Assembly (NCBI GenBank): GCA_030704615.1
Contig: CM060733.1
Coordinates: 70,000,001 to 70,064,000 of the forward strand
Direction of reading: 5' to 3'
Source: Takakia lepidozioides
Lineage: Eukaryota; Streptophyta; Takakiopsida; Takakiales; Takakiaceae
DNA length: 64,000 nucleotides
A model generated the notes under the pieces. It saw only the letters and a list, made by a program, of their open reading frames with translations. It did no database searches and was not told the DNA's origin. Made by a program: the position numbers and the translations under genes. Shown piece after piece: positions 12,077 to 24,300 of the stretch (positions within the stretch are counted from its first letter, which is position 1; each line of letters opens with the position of its first letter).

Positions 12077-15000
12077 GGATTTAGATTATGTCTGAGACGA
12101 CCATGGAGGAGCTCTGGCGTCAAAATGACCGTAGGAAGCTGCATCGACAGCGAGTTAGGCTATCAATTCGGTACTAGTAACTACAACGTGCACCTATTCG
12201 AAACAATACATGGCGACTGTTCCAGTCCCAGATTGCGATATCTCTATTCTCCCACCTTTCAAGTCCAGTAGGAGCACGCGGCGAGGAGTCTTGGCAATTG
12301 GAGGAAACAATCTGTACAGCGATGAAATATCGCGACAAAAGCAAGTGCTGCATCGGAGCAAACGACGGATGAAGGAGCTTCCGACGAAGTTTTGAACTCC
12401 TCAGCGATGCAAAATGTGTAGGAGAAAACTGCAGATGATCTGTGACCCAGTAGCAGGGCCAAAGACCCCCTGGGGGCACCACCAGTATTTTTATTGTCAG
12501 GAAGCGGCAAGCGCACGTCTCCGCCCCTACGGCCCGCAGCCGATATGGGTCGGACCACCTGGTCGCGGCTCCTCTTCCACGGCAGACTGCCTATATGGTG
12601 AAACCATGAAAACCAACCAAAGGTGTGGCTTTTCTTCCCCGATTTCTTTGAGATTTTACGGGCAGCTACGAGCTAGCTAATTATAATTTATCAAGTTTGG
12701 GGATTTTTGGAAGTGATGAAAGACGACATCAAATTATCACGCCGGAGGCAGTTGCGAAAAGCGATTAAATGAAATTCTAGTTCATCCAATGGATGAAAAC
12801 TAGAAATTCGATCTGCAAGCTGGAGGGATGAGAAGACAACCTAGCGCCAACTGGTCATCCATTGGATGGATGAAAAACCAGATTTATCATTAACACCAAG
12901 GTTTTCCATCCATGGTTATTATTTTATGGTGTTATATCGTTTTTAAATTATAGACTCATGTAGGAAATAATACTTTAAGACTATCCTTCACTAGTTTAAG
13001 AGGCCCCAAAAACACAATAAAAGAAGAGCAGGCTCCTCTTGTTATTCAATCTAGTCTCATTTCCTTGTTTTGGCCTCTTGCTTGTGTAGTTAGTTTTGAG
13101 CTTGAGGGAGCTAGTTCCTAGAGAGTTGAGCTTGTGGCTCTCTAGTAATAAAAGCAAGAATAGTGAGAGCAGGATAGTCCTAGCTCAAGGCCTTGTGGAC
13201 ATTTGAGGCAAGAAATAGAGGAAGCGCTCCATGAAGTGGGAGACTTGAGGACGAGTAGGAGTGCCGGAGGAGGACCAGATTTGAGTACCATTCTACCGAG
13301 CGATTTAGTGTATCCCAAGTACCACTTGTTTTAGAGGGTGACTTATTATACTATCTTGACCTTTGAATTCGTTTGTTTCATTTGTTGTTCAAGCTTGTTC
13401 CAAAAAGGGACCTTATAGCATTGCTTGCTAAAAATCTATAAAAACTAACCCTCTTTCAAACAGGATGTGTGTGCATCTCTATGTACATGTGTGAAGAGCA
13501 CAGGTGTGAAGCCCCAGGAGACAGGGCCTTAGGAATCTAACCCAATTACATCATGGAAGTGAGGGTAGATGTACATTATTATGCTTAAGGAGAGGGCGAG
13601 CTCGCATGAAGTGACGAAGTGTCAAATTTCCCTTTCTAGCTTAGTGGCAACGGCCACATTCCATGAGACGGCGAAGCTATCGCCAAAATTTCCATATTAT
13701 TAAGTTCATATCTATGTTCATAAGCCCCCTGGTCATAGAGGACCATAGGAGGCGTTGCTAACTAGCTTTATAAGTGGTTAAGCTATTTTGTAGAGAGCTG
13801 CCAAAAAAAGCAGAGCCCAGCACTAAAGTGCCGGCACCTTAGGCGCCTTTGGGCTGGAGGTCAACCAATGAGGTTGCCTAGAATCGCCATGGAAAGGCGC
13901 ATCTAACACGGGTGGTGCGACCTTTCCCCGTGGGGGGAGTTGACCCCTGGAGCAAAGTACGGGTTGTTGGTACACTGCGTGGTAGCACCAGGCGCCATAG
14001 CTGGGCCCGCGCAGGTACGACACGAGCGGCAGAGACGACGGAGCCTGCTATTACCCAATGGACCCGCGCAGGCGGCGGGCCAGTCATGCCGCACCACGTA
14101 GCGCTGGTCGCGGGGTATCGGTTTTAACCGCTGGATATTACGACGGACCCCGCCAAGGACTGTTGGTCCTTGGGACGGGTATTTTAAGGGGGGTTTTCTC
14201 CCTATGCCTTTGATTTCTTGTGCACTATTCATGGTGTTATTCTTGCATGTGAATGAGGGCGTGTTTTAGCAAAGGATAAGGAATGGTTGGAACCATTGGA
14301 TAGGCCCCAGTGAGGCCATCAGTTTGATATGTATTCCGCGGCTTGTGAAAGCACGGCTCACGGGTGGATGCCACAGGCAGAGAGAGAGAGAGCCCAAAAA
14401 CAGGGAGGAGAGAATCCTTGGTAGGCGTTTCACAAGGTAGAAGATGACATGTTCCAACTTCGTTCTAGGCTGGTTGCTTGCATAAATTAATCAGATTATA
14501 TTGAAAGTAGGTGGAAGAGGCGCAGGGAATGGACCCTGGGACCCACTCAATGTTTAATCATTGTTTACACACCAGGGTGGCGATCAGATGAGAAACTGAG
14601 GGGCGGCAGATTTTATTTATCTTGGCCCGGTGATGGTTTTAAGTTGCTAATGCGTTATTGATTGGTTTGGTATAGGAATTAGGGGCGCTCCCAAGTGGAG
14701 AGCGGTTCCCCAATGCTCCCGATATAAATGGCGTTCCCAGGGTGTTCCCCTGGTACCTTGAGGGTAATTTAGTTAGCTCCAGCATCCCACGATGATTCTC
14801 TATTTCTACGAATTTCATGCATTTGTAGGAAGGTTTTAATGATTTGTTCTTTATTATTCAGCAGGGTAATTCGCCTTTATTAAGGGATTTATCCGGACCC
14901 CCTTAACTTTAAAAACGGAAGTTTTAAAGGAGGTATCGTCCCCTTCCGCCAATGATATTTGAAATCAAGTACCCGACCGCTGGGGGGGGGGGCTTGGGCC

Positions 15001-15588
15001 AAGGAACGGCAATTGTTTTATTAGATCTCCGAAATCACCTAGAGGTTTGAATTGTTATCGTTCACCTGATGGATTGACCATTGAGATTGAATTTTGGATC
15101 GCTCTAAGCATGAGAGACTGACTTGGGAAAGCGGATCCGGTCCCTTCCTAGGAGGTAGGACACTAATCCACCTCGAGATTTAGGGGGGGGCATTGGACGG
15201 GAGATAGATGATCCCCGTCTCCCTGGGCTCGAGATTCGTTTTGTGAAGGGATTTGAAGGTTTGTCCCGGCTATAAGCGTGTTGGGAGTCCTGACATGTAG
15301 GAAGTAGTAATAAACAAAGACTTGGAAGGCAATTATGATTAGAGACGTAGAAAACCCATAAACAAAACGTAGGACTTGGAAACGCAAATCGCCCTGTGAA
15401 GTGGAGTTGTTAAGCTTTGCTTTGCTGGTAGGAAGTTAGACTGTTTAGATCCGTCCATAGCTACCACGGACCCCTGCACTTACCACAGCCGGGTAGACGG
15501 TTCGTTGAGCCCAACCTACACCGCAACTTGCCACGACCCCCTAGGCTAGTATGTCGTCACCCTGGCCGCGCGCAACCAGGGCTCGTCA
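12077..15588 (+). repeat. Left LTR of gypsy A (5' end missing)
   Basis: This matches the right LTR of the same element from about 22977 on, apart from point changes and the insertion at 24263-24974 in the right copy. The match starts near 12077 next to the palindrome region and ends at GCTCGTCA (15588), just before the PBS. Runs such as ACCTTATAGCATTG, the block with ATGGTGTTATTCTTGCATG and the GGGACGGGTATTTTAAGG stretch are shared by both copies. It holds several open frames, but none is conserved as a protein, so I treat them as chance. Confidence 0.75.
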
Positions 15589-15593
15589 TATTT

Positions 15594-15611
15594 TGGTGCG
15601 TCTGCCGGGAG
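15594..15611 (+). promoter_or_regulatory. Putative primer binding site of gypsy A
   Basis: TGGTGCGTCTGCCGGGAG follows the LTR end (GTCA, 15588) by five bases. It starts with the TGG expected of a tRNA 3'-CCA pairing site. It is similar to, though not identical with, the tRNA-Asp-type PBS used by Athila-like plant gypsy elements. Confidence 0.55.
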
Positions 15612-15831
15612 ACAAGTGAAAGTCAGGTTTCTCCGTGGTAAGAATGAATGAGGATTTACTGACCATTATTCTTTACCTTGATCTTACTATCGCACTCTGT
15701 TTGATGTTGTGCATCTTTTGTTCGTGTCTCACGCCCAAGGAGGCTGATTGACTATTTTCTGTACATGTAAACAGATTTATCACACTTAAGTGTGCATTGA
15801 GCTAACCTCATGGCTCTCCTTGAGTTGCAGT

Positions 15832-16743
15832 ATGGCTGCATCGTCTGGAGCTCCCCGCCAGGAGCATTCATTTGAGTACTGCGTGATCGGACTCTATCGC
15901 ATTATCTCCGGCATCAGGACTGGAGATGTGCCTGGCCCAGAGGCCACAATAATTTGCAGATTGATGCGACGGCGCATCTTGACCATTGCAGAGGAGTATC
16001 GGGAGTATTGGATCTCTACCCGGGTGGGACCCCGAGGCCTCGGAGCCCGGACGGCTCCCATCTCCACATTCTTCCGGTTCAACACCCGTTGGCCGGGTTG
16101 TTGCCAGCCACCTTTCCTCGCTTATATTCATTTTGACTCGGCCCTTGAGGTCCATCTTGCTTGGCAGGTGTCTTATTTGGCATGTTGTGCGCTGTACTGC
16201 ACCATCACCGACACCCTGCTGTATACGCGCAGCAGGACGATTTGACGATCGGCCCCATCGAGAGAGTGCATAGGACGTGCTCTTTGTGGCCATCGCCCCG
16301 CCTTTGTGGATTGGCTGATTGGGATAGGACCAGGAGAGAGCGGGATTGAGGGCGAGAGTCTCCCACATCCGAGGAGGTCTTGCCGACCCTTCCTGCCACC
16401 CCGATATTATCACCGAGGGACCACACCAGCGTCCCTTATCCGTGAGTTGATTACGTCCGGTTCACTGTCATTGCTGCACACAGTTAGAGAGCGGCCAGCA
16501 GAGAGTTCTTTCTTTGCATCACCTACTACAGTTCGTGGGTTGATCCCATTGGACCCAGCCCAGCCAGCAACCTTTCCTTTTGGCCTGAGGACTCCTCGGA
16601 CATATCTACCTCGGTTACCACATCACGTGGTACATGCGGCTTCTTTAGTAAAGAGTGCCCCGAGTAGACCTATTGAGTACACTTCCTCAGAGGAGGACGA
16701 GGATGAGCCCGCCTCCAGTAGTCGTCAGGATCTGAGTGATTAG
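15832..16743 (+). pseudogene. Degenerate first ORF of gypsy A (function unknown)
   Basis: An ATG at 15832 (MAASSGAPRQEHSFEY), just after a TTGCAG that could be a splice acceptor, opens a frame that breaks near 16160. A likely continuation is read in the next frames to the TAG at 16741-16743, ending in an acidic tail (SSEEDEDEPASSSRQDLSD). There is no zinc knuckle or capsid signature I can name. Position after the PBS suggests a gag-region or extra ORF. The stretch 16744-17233 that follows has a Cys-rich frame (16956-17342) but nothing recognisable. Confidence 0.35.
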
Positions 16744-17233
16744 TGTGGAGATTTCAGGAACTTCTAGCGTGAGGGGTCCTGAGTCTTCATTTTGGGTGGG
16801 ATGCAGTAGTGAGAGGCGGTTATGCACTGTTGTATTAAACCAGCCAGGCTACATTATGTTCATCTCATCGTTCCTTGATTAACGCAGTGTGCAAACAAAT
16901 GTGGAATTGTTAAGCACAATTAAGAAGCTGGTATGTCCTTTGACGAAAACGTGAAGTGCATTCGACATCGGTTTTTCCACAAACCCTTATCTACCCGGGA
17001 GAGGATCGAAGAATATATCCGGTATCTGGGAGAAAAAAAGTGCATAAGAAACGTTGGATTGACGAGAGAGTTTGGAATACCCGAATTCTTCCAGACGGCA
17101 CCACTCAAAAAAATTATTGGTGCCCAGATAGATTTGTGTTTTCGGGTTGTCGCTGCCCAGGTATTTACTTGGGAGCATTACACCCGAGATCATCCCTCCT
17201 AGCCCACTTAAGGTGGCAAGTTGATTTCTTTAC

Positions 17234-17729
17234 TCATTGTGAGTCTTGCCAGTTCTTTGCAAGCCAACATCTAATACTCCGATCCGAGTGCTCGCATTGT
17301 GAAGGTTGGTTATCCCTTAATGCACCATCGATTGCACACTGACATGCCTCCATCGCCACGATTTCATGGAGTCGCATAGCTCCCTGAATCGCATTTCGAA
17401 GTCTGCTACCTCCTCTGTGGGGCCTTGGCGAATCTTTGCCAATGCCATCAAGACACTGGTGAACTGGTGGACTGCCCGAAAATGGTCTAGAAATGCGTCC
17501 CGAATCTGCTGCCAAGTAATAAATATACCTATTGCCAATATCAAGTAGATGCTCTTCCCCTCATGGTTGTGGGAAACCATATCAGCGAATAGGCATCGTT
17601 TAGTGCTTGGTTAGAGTAGCAACATTGAATGAAGCTTTTCACATGATATTCTGGATTTTCATGTGCTTCCCCGGAGAACCAAGGCAGATGCCTGGGCAAT
17701 GTTAGCAGGGGTAAACCTGCTAGAACCAC
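17234..17729 (-). pseudogene. Inverted gag fragment inside gypsy A
   Basis: The minus strand reads, over two frames, as a Ty3/gypsy capsid region. LPWFSGEAHENPEYHVKSF is followed by a second part with ITWQQIRDAFLDHFRAV and VADFEMRFRELCDSM. This is the usual gag_pre/retrotrans_gag pattern (F.G..HENPE..., then TW....AF...F). It lies where gag should be but in the opposite orientation to pol, PBS and LTRs. That points to an internal inversion or to insertion of another element's gag. A frameshift near 17560 separates the two halves. Confidence 0.65.
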
Positions 17730-17739
17730 AATGGGTACC

Positions 17740-18366
17740 TCAGTTGATGAGTATTCTTACGCACTCCTACTAGGGAGGCCATGGTTGGTCCAGTCCCGAG
17801 CTTGAACGGACTGGGAGGCAGGTACCATCACTTATGGGATAAAACCTTACACGACTACAGTCGCTTTTCTTTCGGGAGCACCTCACCACGAAACAGATGA
17901 GGATGAGCTCAACATGATTGGTTCTGAAGAGGAATCTGCAGACTTGAGTGAGGAGGACTGGTGGACAGATGAAGAGATCCATCCAACGTCACATGCCCAC
18001 CGAGTATTAGCAACCAGCACCGCGCCTCGCAGGGAGGTTACGCGAAGGAAGGTAGGACTAGAGGATGTCGTCAAGTCCCTAGGTCCGGGTTTATATGAAT
18101 GCAAGTCTGATGCAGACTGCATCGCCTGGTTGTTTGGAGAAAACCAAGGCAAGGAGGTGATGGTACACTCGGTATCAACCGAGGCACTTCCAGAGTTCGA
18201 ATCACTAACCGAGCTCTTCTCGATATCCGCCAAACAGGTTGGTCTGCATGAACCGGAGATTCCTCAGGAGGAGAACGGCGAGATCATTGACATGCGAATT
18301 GTAGAGGAGCCCGACCTAGAAAGGGTTGTGATGAAACATAGTGCCCCCTACATTCCATATTTATAA
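17740..18366 (+). pseudogene. Gypsy A protease tail and protease-RT linker
   Basis: The frame reads VDEYSYALLLGRPWL near 17746-17790, the C-terminal ILLGRPWL-type signature of plant gypsy aspartic proteases. The catalytic DTG/DSG part upstream is gone, replaced by the inverted gag piece. A TGA near 17803 interrupts the frame, which then continues through an acidic linker (DEDELNMIGSEEES, 17893 onward) to a stop at 18364-18366. Confidence 0.6.
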
Positions 18367-18429
18367 CAAGGGTCAAACGGATCAAGGTTTGAACCAAGAT
18401 CAACCTTCACAGCCGAGCCAACAACGCAA

Positions 18430-19500
18430 TTGGTCGATATGGCGGTGGGAGGAGAATCATCCAAGATGGTGAAGGTTGGATCCCATTTGACAGTAGAACA
18501 GACGGCAGAGTACCAGGCTTTGTTCAAAGAATTTAGAGACATCTTCGCGTGGTCCTACACCGAGTTGAAGGGGGTGCCTTCTTATGTGGCCATGCACTCT
18601 ATTCCCCTAATTCCGGGAGCTACACCATGATGGCAGCGAGAAAGAAGGGTGATTCCCAATCTGGCCCTTCTCATCAAAGCAGAAATAAAAAAACTGCTAG
18701 CCTCTGAGTTTATCTTTCCAATGGAGACATCAGCATGGGTGTCCCCCATGGTGATCGTTCGGAAAAAGAACGGAGGATTAAGGGTATGTGTGGACTTCCG
18801 CCCTCTTAACAAGGTAACGCACAAAGATCATTTTCCCTTACCGTTTATAGACACATTAGTGGAAGAAATAGCATGGAAGGAACTCTACTCTCTCATGGAT
18901 GGATTCTCGGGCTACAATCAAGTGTTGATCGACCCGAAAGATGTGTTGAAGACCACATTCACCTCACCCTGGGGAACATTTGCCTACACAAGGATGCCCT
19001 TTGGCTTGTGCAACGCACCCCTGACATTTCAGAGGGTCATGACGTATGCTTTCTCGGACATTGTGAGAAAGAATTTAGTCATTTTCTTAGATGACTTTTG
19101 TTGCAACGGGGATGCGAAGGATCACCTTGTGGCACTACAAGAATGCTTCACCCTGTGCAGAGAAAATGGGATATCTCTCAATCCAATGAAGTGTGTATTC
19201 GCAGTCACACATGGACTGCTACTGGGACACATAGTGTCCAGAGACAGTGTGGCGACAGACCCAGCAAAAGTAAGCGCCATCATCAAACTTCCCGCACCAG
19301 AGACGTCGTCCAAAGTGAAGGGGAATCCTTGGCCACACAGGGTGGTATAGGAAATTTATGGACAAGTATGCAGCAGAGGCATTACCTCTGACTCGACTAT
19401 TGAAAAAGAACCAGGTATTCTCCTGGGATGTAGGGTGTCAGGAGTCTTTTGAAATGCTCAAGGAACGATTGGTGTCTGCACCAGTCTTGGTAGCTCCGGA
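18430..19500 (+). pseudogene. Gypsy A reverse transcriptase, one stop and frameshifts
   Basis: Ordered RT motifs are visible: the N-terminal region with FRDIFAWSYTELKGV, then KKNGGLRVCVDFRPLN (18760-18810), LMDGFSGYNQVLIDPKD (18890-18945), FTSPWGTFAYTRMPFGL, and the catalytic box as FLDD at 19084-19095. A TGA at 18628-18630 breaks the frame before motif 1. Near 19320 the frame shifts, and the connection domain continues as WYRKFMDKYAAEALPL. It shifts again near 19500. It would copy the element RNA in virus-like particles if intact; as read it is dead. Confidence 0.9.
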
Positions 19501-20007
19501 TTGGAACACGCTTTTCATGTTTCTGTTGATGCTTCAGCGGTGGCAGTAGGATGTGCCCTTTGCCAACCAGACGCTGAGGACCATGATCATCCAATATCTT
19601 TCGCCAGTCGACAGCTGACATTCGCTGAGACTAGGTATAGCACCACGGAGCGAGAGGCTCTGGGAATGATTTTTGCCGTACAGAAGTATCGGCATTATTT
19701 ATTGGAGACCCCATTTACATTTTTTGTTGATCACATGGCATTGCAATACTTGATTAACAAACCTGACCTGACAGGGAGAATAGCAAGATGGGTCATTTTA
19801 CTTCAGGAATTCGACTACAAGGTAGTCTACAAACCGGGAAGGCTGAACACCCAGGCTGACCACCATCTCTCGCGGTTGTCAGAGAAGATAGGGGACGAGC
19901 CTATTGACGATGACTTTCCGGATGCCTTCTTATTCTCGATTGAGACGGTTCCTCCTTGGTACGAGCACATTGCTCAGTATCTTAGCACCCTGGAATTTCC
20001 ACCATGA
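19501..20007 (+). pseudogene. Gypsy A RNase H domain
   Basis: The frame contains HVSVDASAVAVGCALCQ (first catalytic Asp), YSTTEREALGMIFAVQKYRHYL (catalytic Glu region), FFVDHMALQYLINKPDLTG and YKPGRLNTQADHHLSR, the usual gypsy RNase H series. The last motif normally reads ADxLSR, and here one residue differs (HHLSR). A TGA at 20005-20007 ends the frame, but the integrase N-terminus continues in the same frame. Confidence 0.85.
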
Positions 20008-21206
20008 ATGGATCGACACGCACGAAGACAACTTCGATTGCGCAGTATGAAGTTTGCCCTTGTGGGAGGGCAACTTTATAGGAGGGGATTGGATGGACTC
20101 TTGAGGTGATGCGTCACTCCAGAGGAGATTCCCCAGATTTTAGAGTCAGCTCATGACAGCATGTGCGGAGGACACTTTGCAGGGCGACTCACGGTCCAAA
20201 AGGCTTTGAGGGCAAGATATTACTAGCCCTCCATGTTCAAAGATGCACATATACATGTGCGAAAATGCGACTCTTGCCAGAAAATACGCTAAAAGGGATA
20301 ACAGGCTTGGGATGTTGTTAGTTCCCACTCTCCCCCTTGCTCCGTTTGAGAAGTGGGGAATCGACTATGTAGGGGAAGTGCACCCTGCTTCAAGTCGACA
20401 AAATCGCTCCATCATCGTAGCCACCCAGTATCTGACCAAGTGGGTAGAGGCCAAGGCGGTCAAGAGGGCCAACGCCCAGGTAACCGCCTCTTTCATTTAT
20501 GAAAATATTATTTCCCGATTCGGATGCCCCAAGGAGATAGTGAGTGACAGGGGCTCTCACTTTATTAACGACATCATCAAGGAAATGATGGCAGTATTCT
20601 CCATCAAGCATCGCAAGGCTACCCCCTATCACCCTCAGACAAGTGGTCAAGTAGAGTGCGCCAATCAAACCTTGTGCAACATCCTCTCCAAAACAATTAG
20701 GGAGCACAAGCGGGACTGGGACACCAAGTTGATCTCAGCTTTGTGGGCGTTTCGCACTACACATAAGGTAACCACTCAACACACCCCCTTTTCATTGGTT
20801 TACGGGGTGGAGTCCATTATGCCCATCGAAACAAAGATTCCCTCATTGCGACTGGCCATCACCGAGAGATTGGCAACATCCGAGTCCCTGAAAGAACGAC
20901 TCGAGATGCTGGAGGGGTTAGACGAGCTTCGGCAGGCAGCAGCTCAAAACATTGAGGCCGTCCAGCGAAGGAGAAAGGCTCGGTTTGACCTGAAGCGCAA
21001 AAAGAGGATTTTTGATCCAGGAGATCTGGTATTATTGTTCGATAGCCGGAATGAGGAATTCAAGGCCAAGTTCGACTCATACTAGATGGGGCCCTATCTT
21101 GTCAAGACAGTCTTTGATAACGGCTCATTACAATTGGAGACACTGAGGGGAGTGGAGTTCCCCAATCTGGTGAACGGTGTCCGGTGCAAGCACTACTACA
21201 TGTGAG
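20008..21206 (+). pseudogene. Gypsy A integrase (zinc-binding, DDE core, C-terminal domain), several stops
   Basis: The H2C2 zinc-binding part (SAHDSMCGGHF...CDSCQK) spans 20145-20285 and is interrupted by TGA near 20107 and TAG near 20224. After a frameshift near 20280, the DDE core reads KWGIDYVGEV (first Asp at 20363), EIVSDRGSHF, then HPQTSGQVECANQTL. The C-terminal domain (FDPGDLVLLFDSR) ends in a tail whose Tyr-Trp is changed to Tyr-stop (TAG at 21082-21084). The third copy at 31288 still has the Trp codon there. The final stop is near 21206 (..CKHYYM). Confidence 0.9.
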
Positions 21207-21314
21207 TTCCTTTAACCAATGAGTTCTTCCCCCATTAAGGGAAAGGTGCTAAGGGAGATCTTAGTGGCCTTTGCCTTGTCGGGAGAGATCTTTAGGATTT
21301 CTACCCGGTTTTTC

Positions 21315-21323
21315 GGAAGGAAA
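21315..21323 (+). promoter_or_regulatory. Polypurine tract of gypsy A
   Basis: GGAAGGAAA lies directly before TGTTGGTATTTCC. The same string in the same position occurs at 31517-31525 in the third copy, which supports both the tract and the LTR boundary. Confidence 0.7.
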
Positions 21324-24300
21324 TGTTGGTATTTCCTATCCATGACAACTAAGTTGCAATCATCCAATGAAACTTCTCCACTGGGAAGAGGTCAATAGGA
21401 CTCTTACCCGTTAGGTTGTTGTACACCCTTTATTGGAGTTCCAAAGGTAGACCTTGGGATGCGGGGCAACGTCGTTGCAGTACAGAGGTGATTTGTTCTC
21501 CACTTATGTTGTGGGTAGTCATTGGAATTCACAAGGAAAGACCTTGGGATGCGGGGCACATATAGTGCAGTAATCTAATCCACGTTGTAGAATTAGATTT
21601 TTGTTGATATGGCATAAGCTATGAAAGCTATGACTATCCAATTGCCAATGTAGAAGACTTCATACATCTTCGTTACTAATCACGTGTTGTGAGTTTCTCT
21701 ATTTTCTTCTTCACCAAGTGAAGAACCACAGGTGCAGGAATAGGAACAATGGGATGGCTAATATATGCACTCTTGTTCAATGCACACTGTTGATCATTAC
21801 TTGTTTTTTTATCACATAATATATCTGTGTTTGCTCAAAGCATATCTCGAGAAAAAGTAAGTGCTTGCTGCATCAAGCACTCTGCAGTATACTGATGCTC
21901 CCTGCATGAGGCACAACGACTTCCCGCACGGGGATTCTAACCTTAAACCTTTTGTCATTTTCACCTTGCCCCGCTGCAGCATTCCTCGAAGAGAGAGAAA
22001 AGTCAAAAGCAGTGAGGGGGTAAAAGGTGAATTGTAGAGCAGTGGTTGCTGCTCCCCTCACACGAGTGAAGGATGTTCGGCATAGGAAAACCCAGAAAGG
22101 CCTGTGACCTTTTAGCATTAGGATTAGCATATGTTGCTTCGTCTATTACCAGAGTGTGGTCCTCTGAGGTTCAGAAAATATCCAATCTTCTTAGGTGTCT
22201 CACCATGAACTCTGCGATCCTGCGAGTCATGAGGATAGTTACCAGAGTGTGGTCCTCTGAGGTTTAGAATGTATCCAATCTTTTCTGTTGACGCGGGAGC
22301 TGCTCTTTAGCCCTCCCAGATGCTTCATGTTTAGGGGCATTTAGGCCCGTCCGAGCTCGAGTCGAGGCCCTAGCATTTTACAATGAGTTGTGCAAATCCA
22401 TGAGAGGTCCCTACAAGCCATATCAGTAGTAGTATAGAACCAAAGTCCTTCCAAGACTGTGTTAGAATATGATCATCAAATTGCACCGCGCATATCTCTC
22501 TTGCATCATCTAGGGGATTCGAACCGAGTCCGGTGGGGGAGAATGGCGGTTTTGAAGTATTTTTTATTTGGGAACTCCAACTCTCTCCGAAGAGGGCGAA
22601 TCGGGTGGTTTTGAAGTATTTTTTGGCTTTTTGCTTTTATTTTTCCCTCCTTTCTCCCGGAAGACTTGAACTCTCTCCGAAGAGGGAGAGCTGAAGGGAA
22701 ATTACTCTTTATTTTTTTCATGTCACATAAGAGAGTCGTTGACTCCAAGAGATATCAGTGATACCCTAGTAGGGGGATTGTGCGAACCGGAGATTCTGAG
22801 TTCTTTTATACTCGGGGCGAGTGTTTCCCATTGGTCGCCATATATGTAGATGCATATATTGGTACAAATTTCTTTTCAGATCGTTTTTGATCTTAAGGCA
22901 GATAGTTTAGGCATTGTACTACCAAAGCAGGGCAGTTTGCGAGTTATCTGGAAATCGATGGTAAAGCACGTAGGAATTTAGATTATGTTTGAGACGACCA
23001 GGAGGAGCTCTGGCATCAAAATGACCGTAGGGAGCTGCATCGACAGCGAGTTAGGCTGTCAATTCAGTACCAGTAACGACAACATGCACATGTTCGAAAC
23101 AATACATGGCGACTGTTCTAGTCCGGGATTGCGATCTCTCTATTCTCCCGCCTTTCAAGTCCAGTAGGAGCACGCGGCGAGGAGTCTTGGCAATTGGAGG
23201 AAACAATTTGTACAGCGATGAAATATCGCGACAAAGCAAGTGCTGCATCGGAGCAAACGACGGGTGAAGGAGCTTCCCGGCGAAGTTTTGAACTCCTCAG
23301 CGATGCAAAGTGTGTAGGAGGAAACTCTAGATGATCTGTGACCCAGTGGCAGGGCCAAAGACCCCCTGTGGGCACCACCAGTATTTTTACTGCCAGGAAG
23401 CGGGCAGACCGCCTATATGGTGAAACCATGGAAACCAACCAAAGGTGTGGCTTTTCTTCTCCGATTTCTTTGAGATTTTACGGGCAGCTACAAGCCATCT
23501 AATTATAATTTTTCACCAAGTTTGGGGATTTTTGGAGGTGATGAGAGATAGCATCAAATTATCACGCCGGAGGCAGTTGCGAAAAGGCGATTCTAGCTCA
23601 TCCAATGGATGAAAACTGGAAATTCGACCTGCAAGCTGGAGGGATGAGAAGACAACCTAGCGCCAACTGTTCATCCATTGGATGGATGAAAAACCAGATT
23701 TATCATTAACACCAAGGTTTTCCATCCATGGTTATTATTTTATGGTGTTATATCGTTTTTAAATTATAGACTCATGTAGGAGATAATACTTTAAGACTAT
23801 CCTTCACTAGTTTAAGAGGCCCCAAAAACACAATAAAAGAAGAGCAGGCTCCTCTTGTTATTCAATCTAGTCTCATTTCCTTGTTTTGGCCTCTTGCTTG
23901 TGTAGTTAGTTTTGAGCTTGAGGGAGCTAGTTCCTAGAGAGTTGAGCTTGTGGCTCTCTAGTAATAGAAGCAAGAATAGTGAGAGCAAGATAGTCCTAGC
24001 TCAAGGCCTTGTGGCCATTTGAGGCAAGAAGTAGAGGAAGCGCTCCATGAAGTGGGAGACTTGAGGACGAGTAGGAGTGCCGGAGGAGGACCAGATTTGA
24101 GTACCATTCTACCGAGCGATTTAGTGCATCCCAAATACCACTTGTTTCAGAGGGTGACTTATCATACTATCTTGACCTTTGAATTCATTTGTTTCATTTG
24201 TTGTTCAAGCTTGTTCCAAAAAGGGACCTTATAGCATTGTTTGCTAAAAATCTATAAAAACTGAGATGGCAATCTTGAACGTGCAGGACTTGCGGTGCTC

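Noticed and set aside
12089-12090. LTR of gypsy A starting at TGTCTGAG
   Set aside because: The shared sequence starts a dozen bases earlier, and the other two copies have a polypurine tract and TG much further upstream (21324, 31526), so the left copy is better read as truncated.
15868-16413. Minus-strand open frame of 181 codons in gypsy A
   Set aside because: It lies antisense to the leader ORF and has no family signature.
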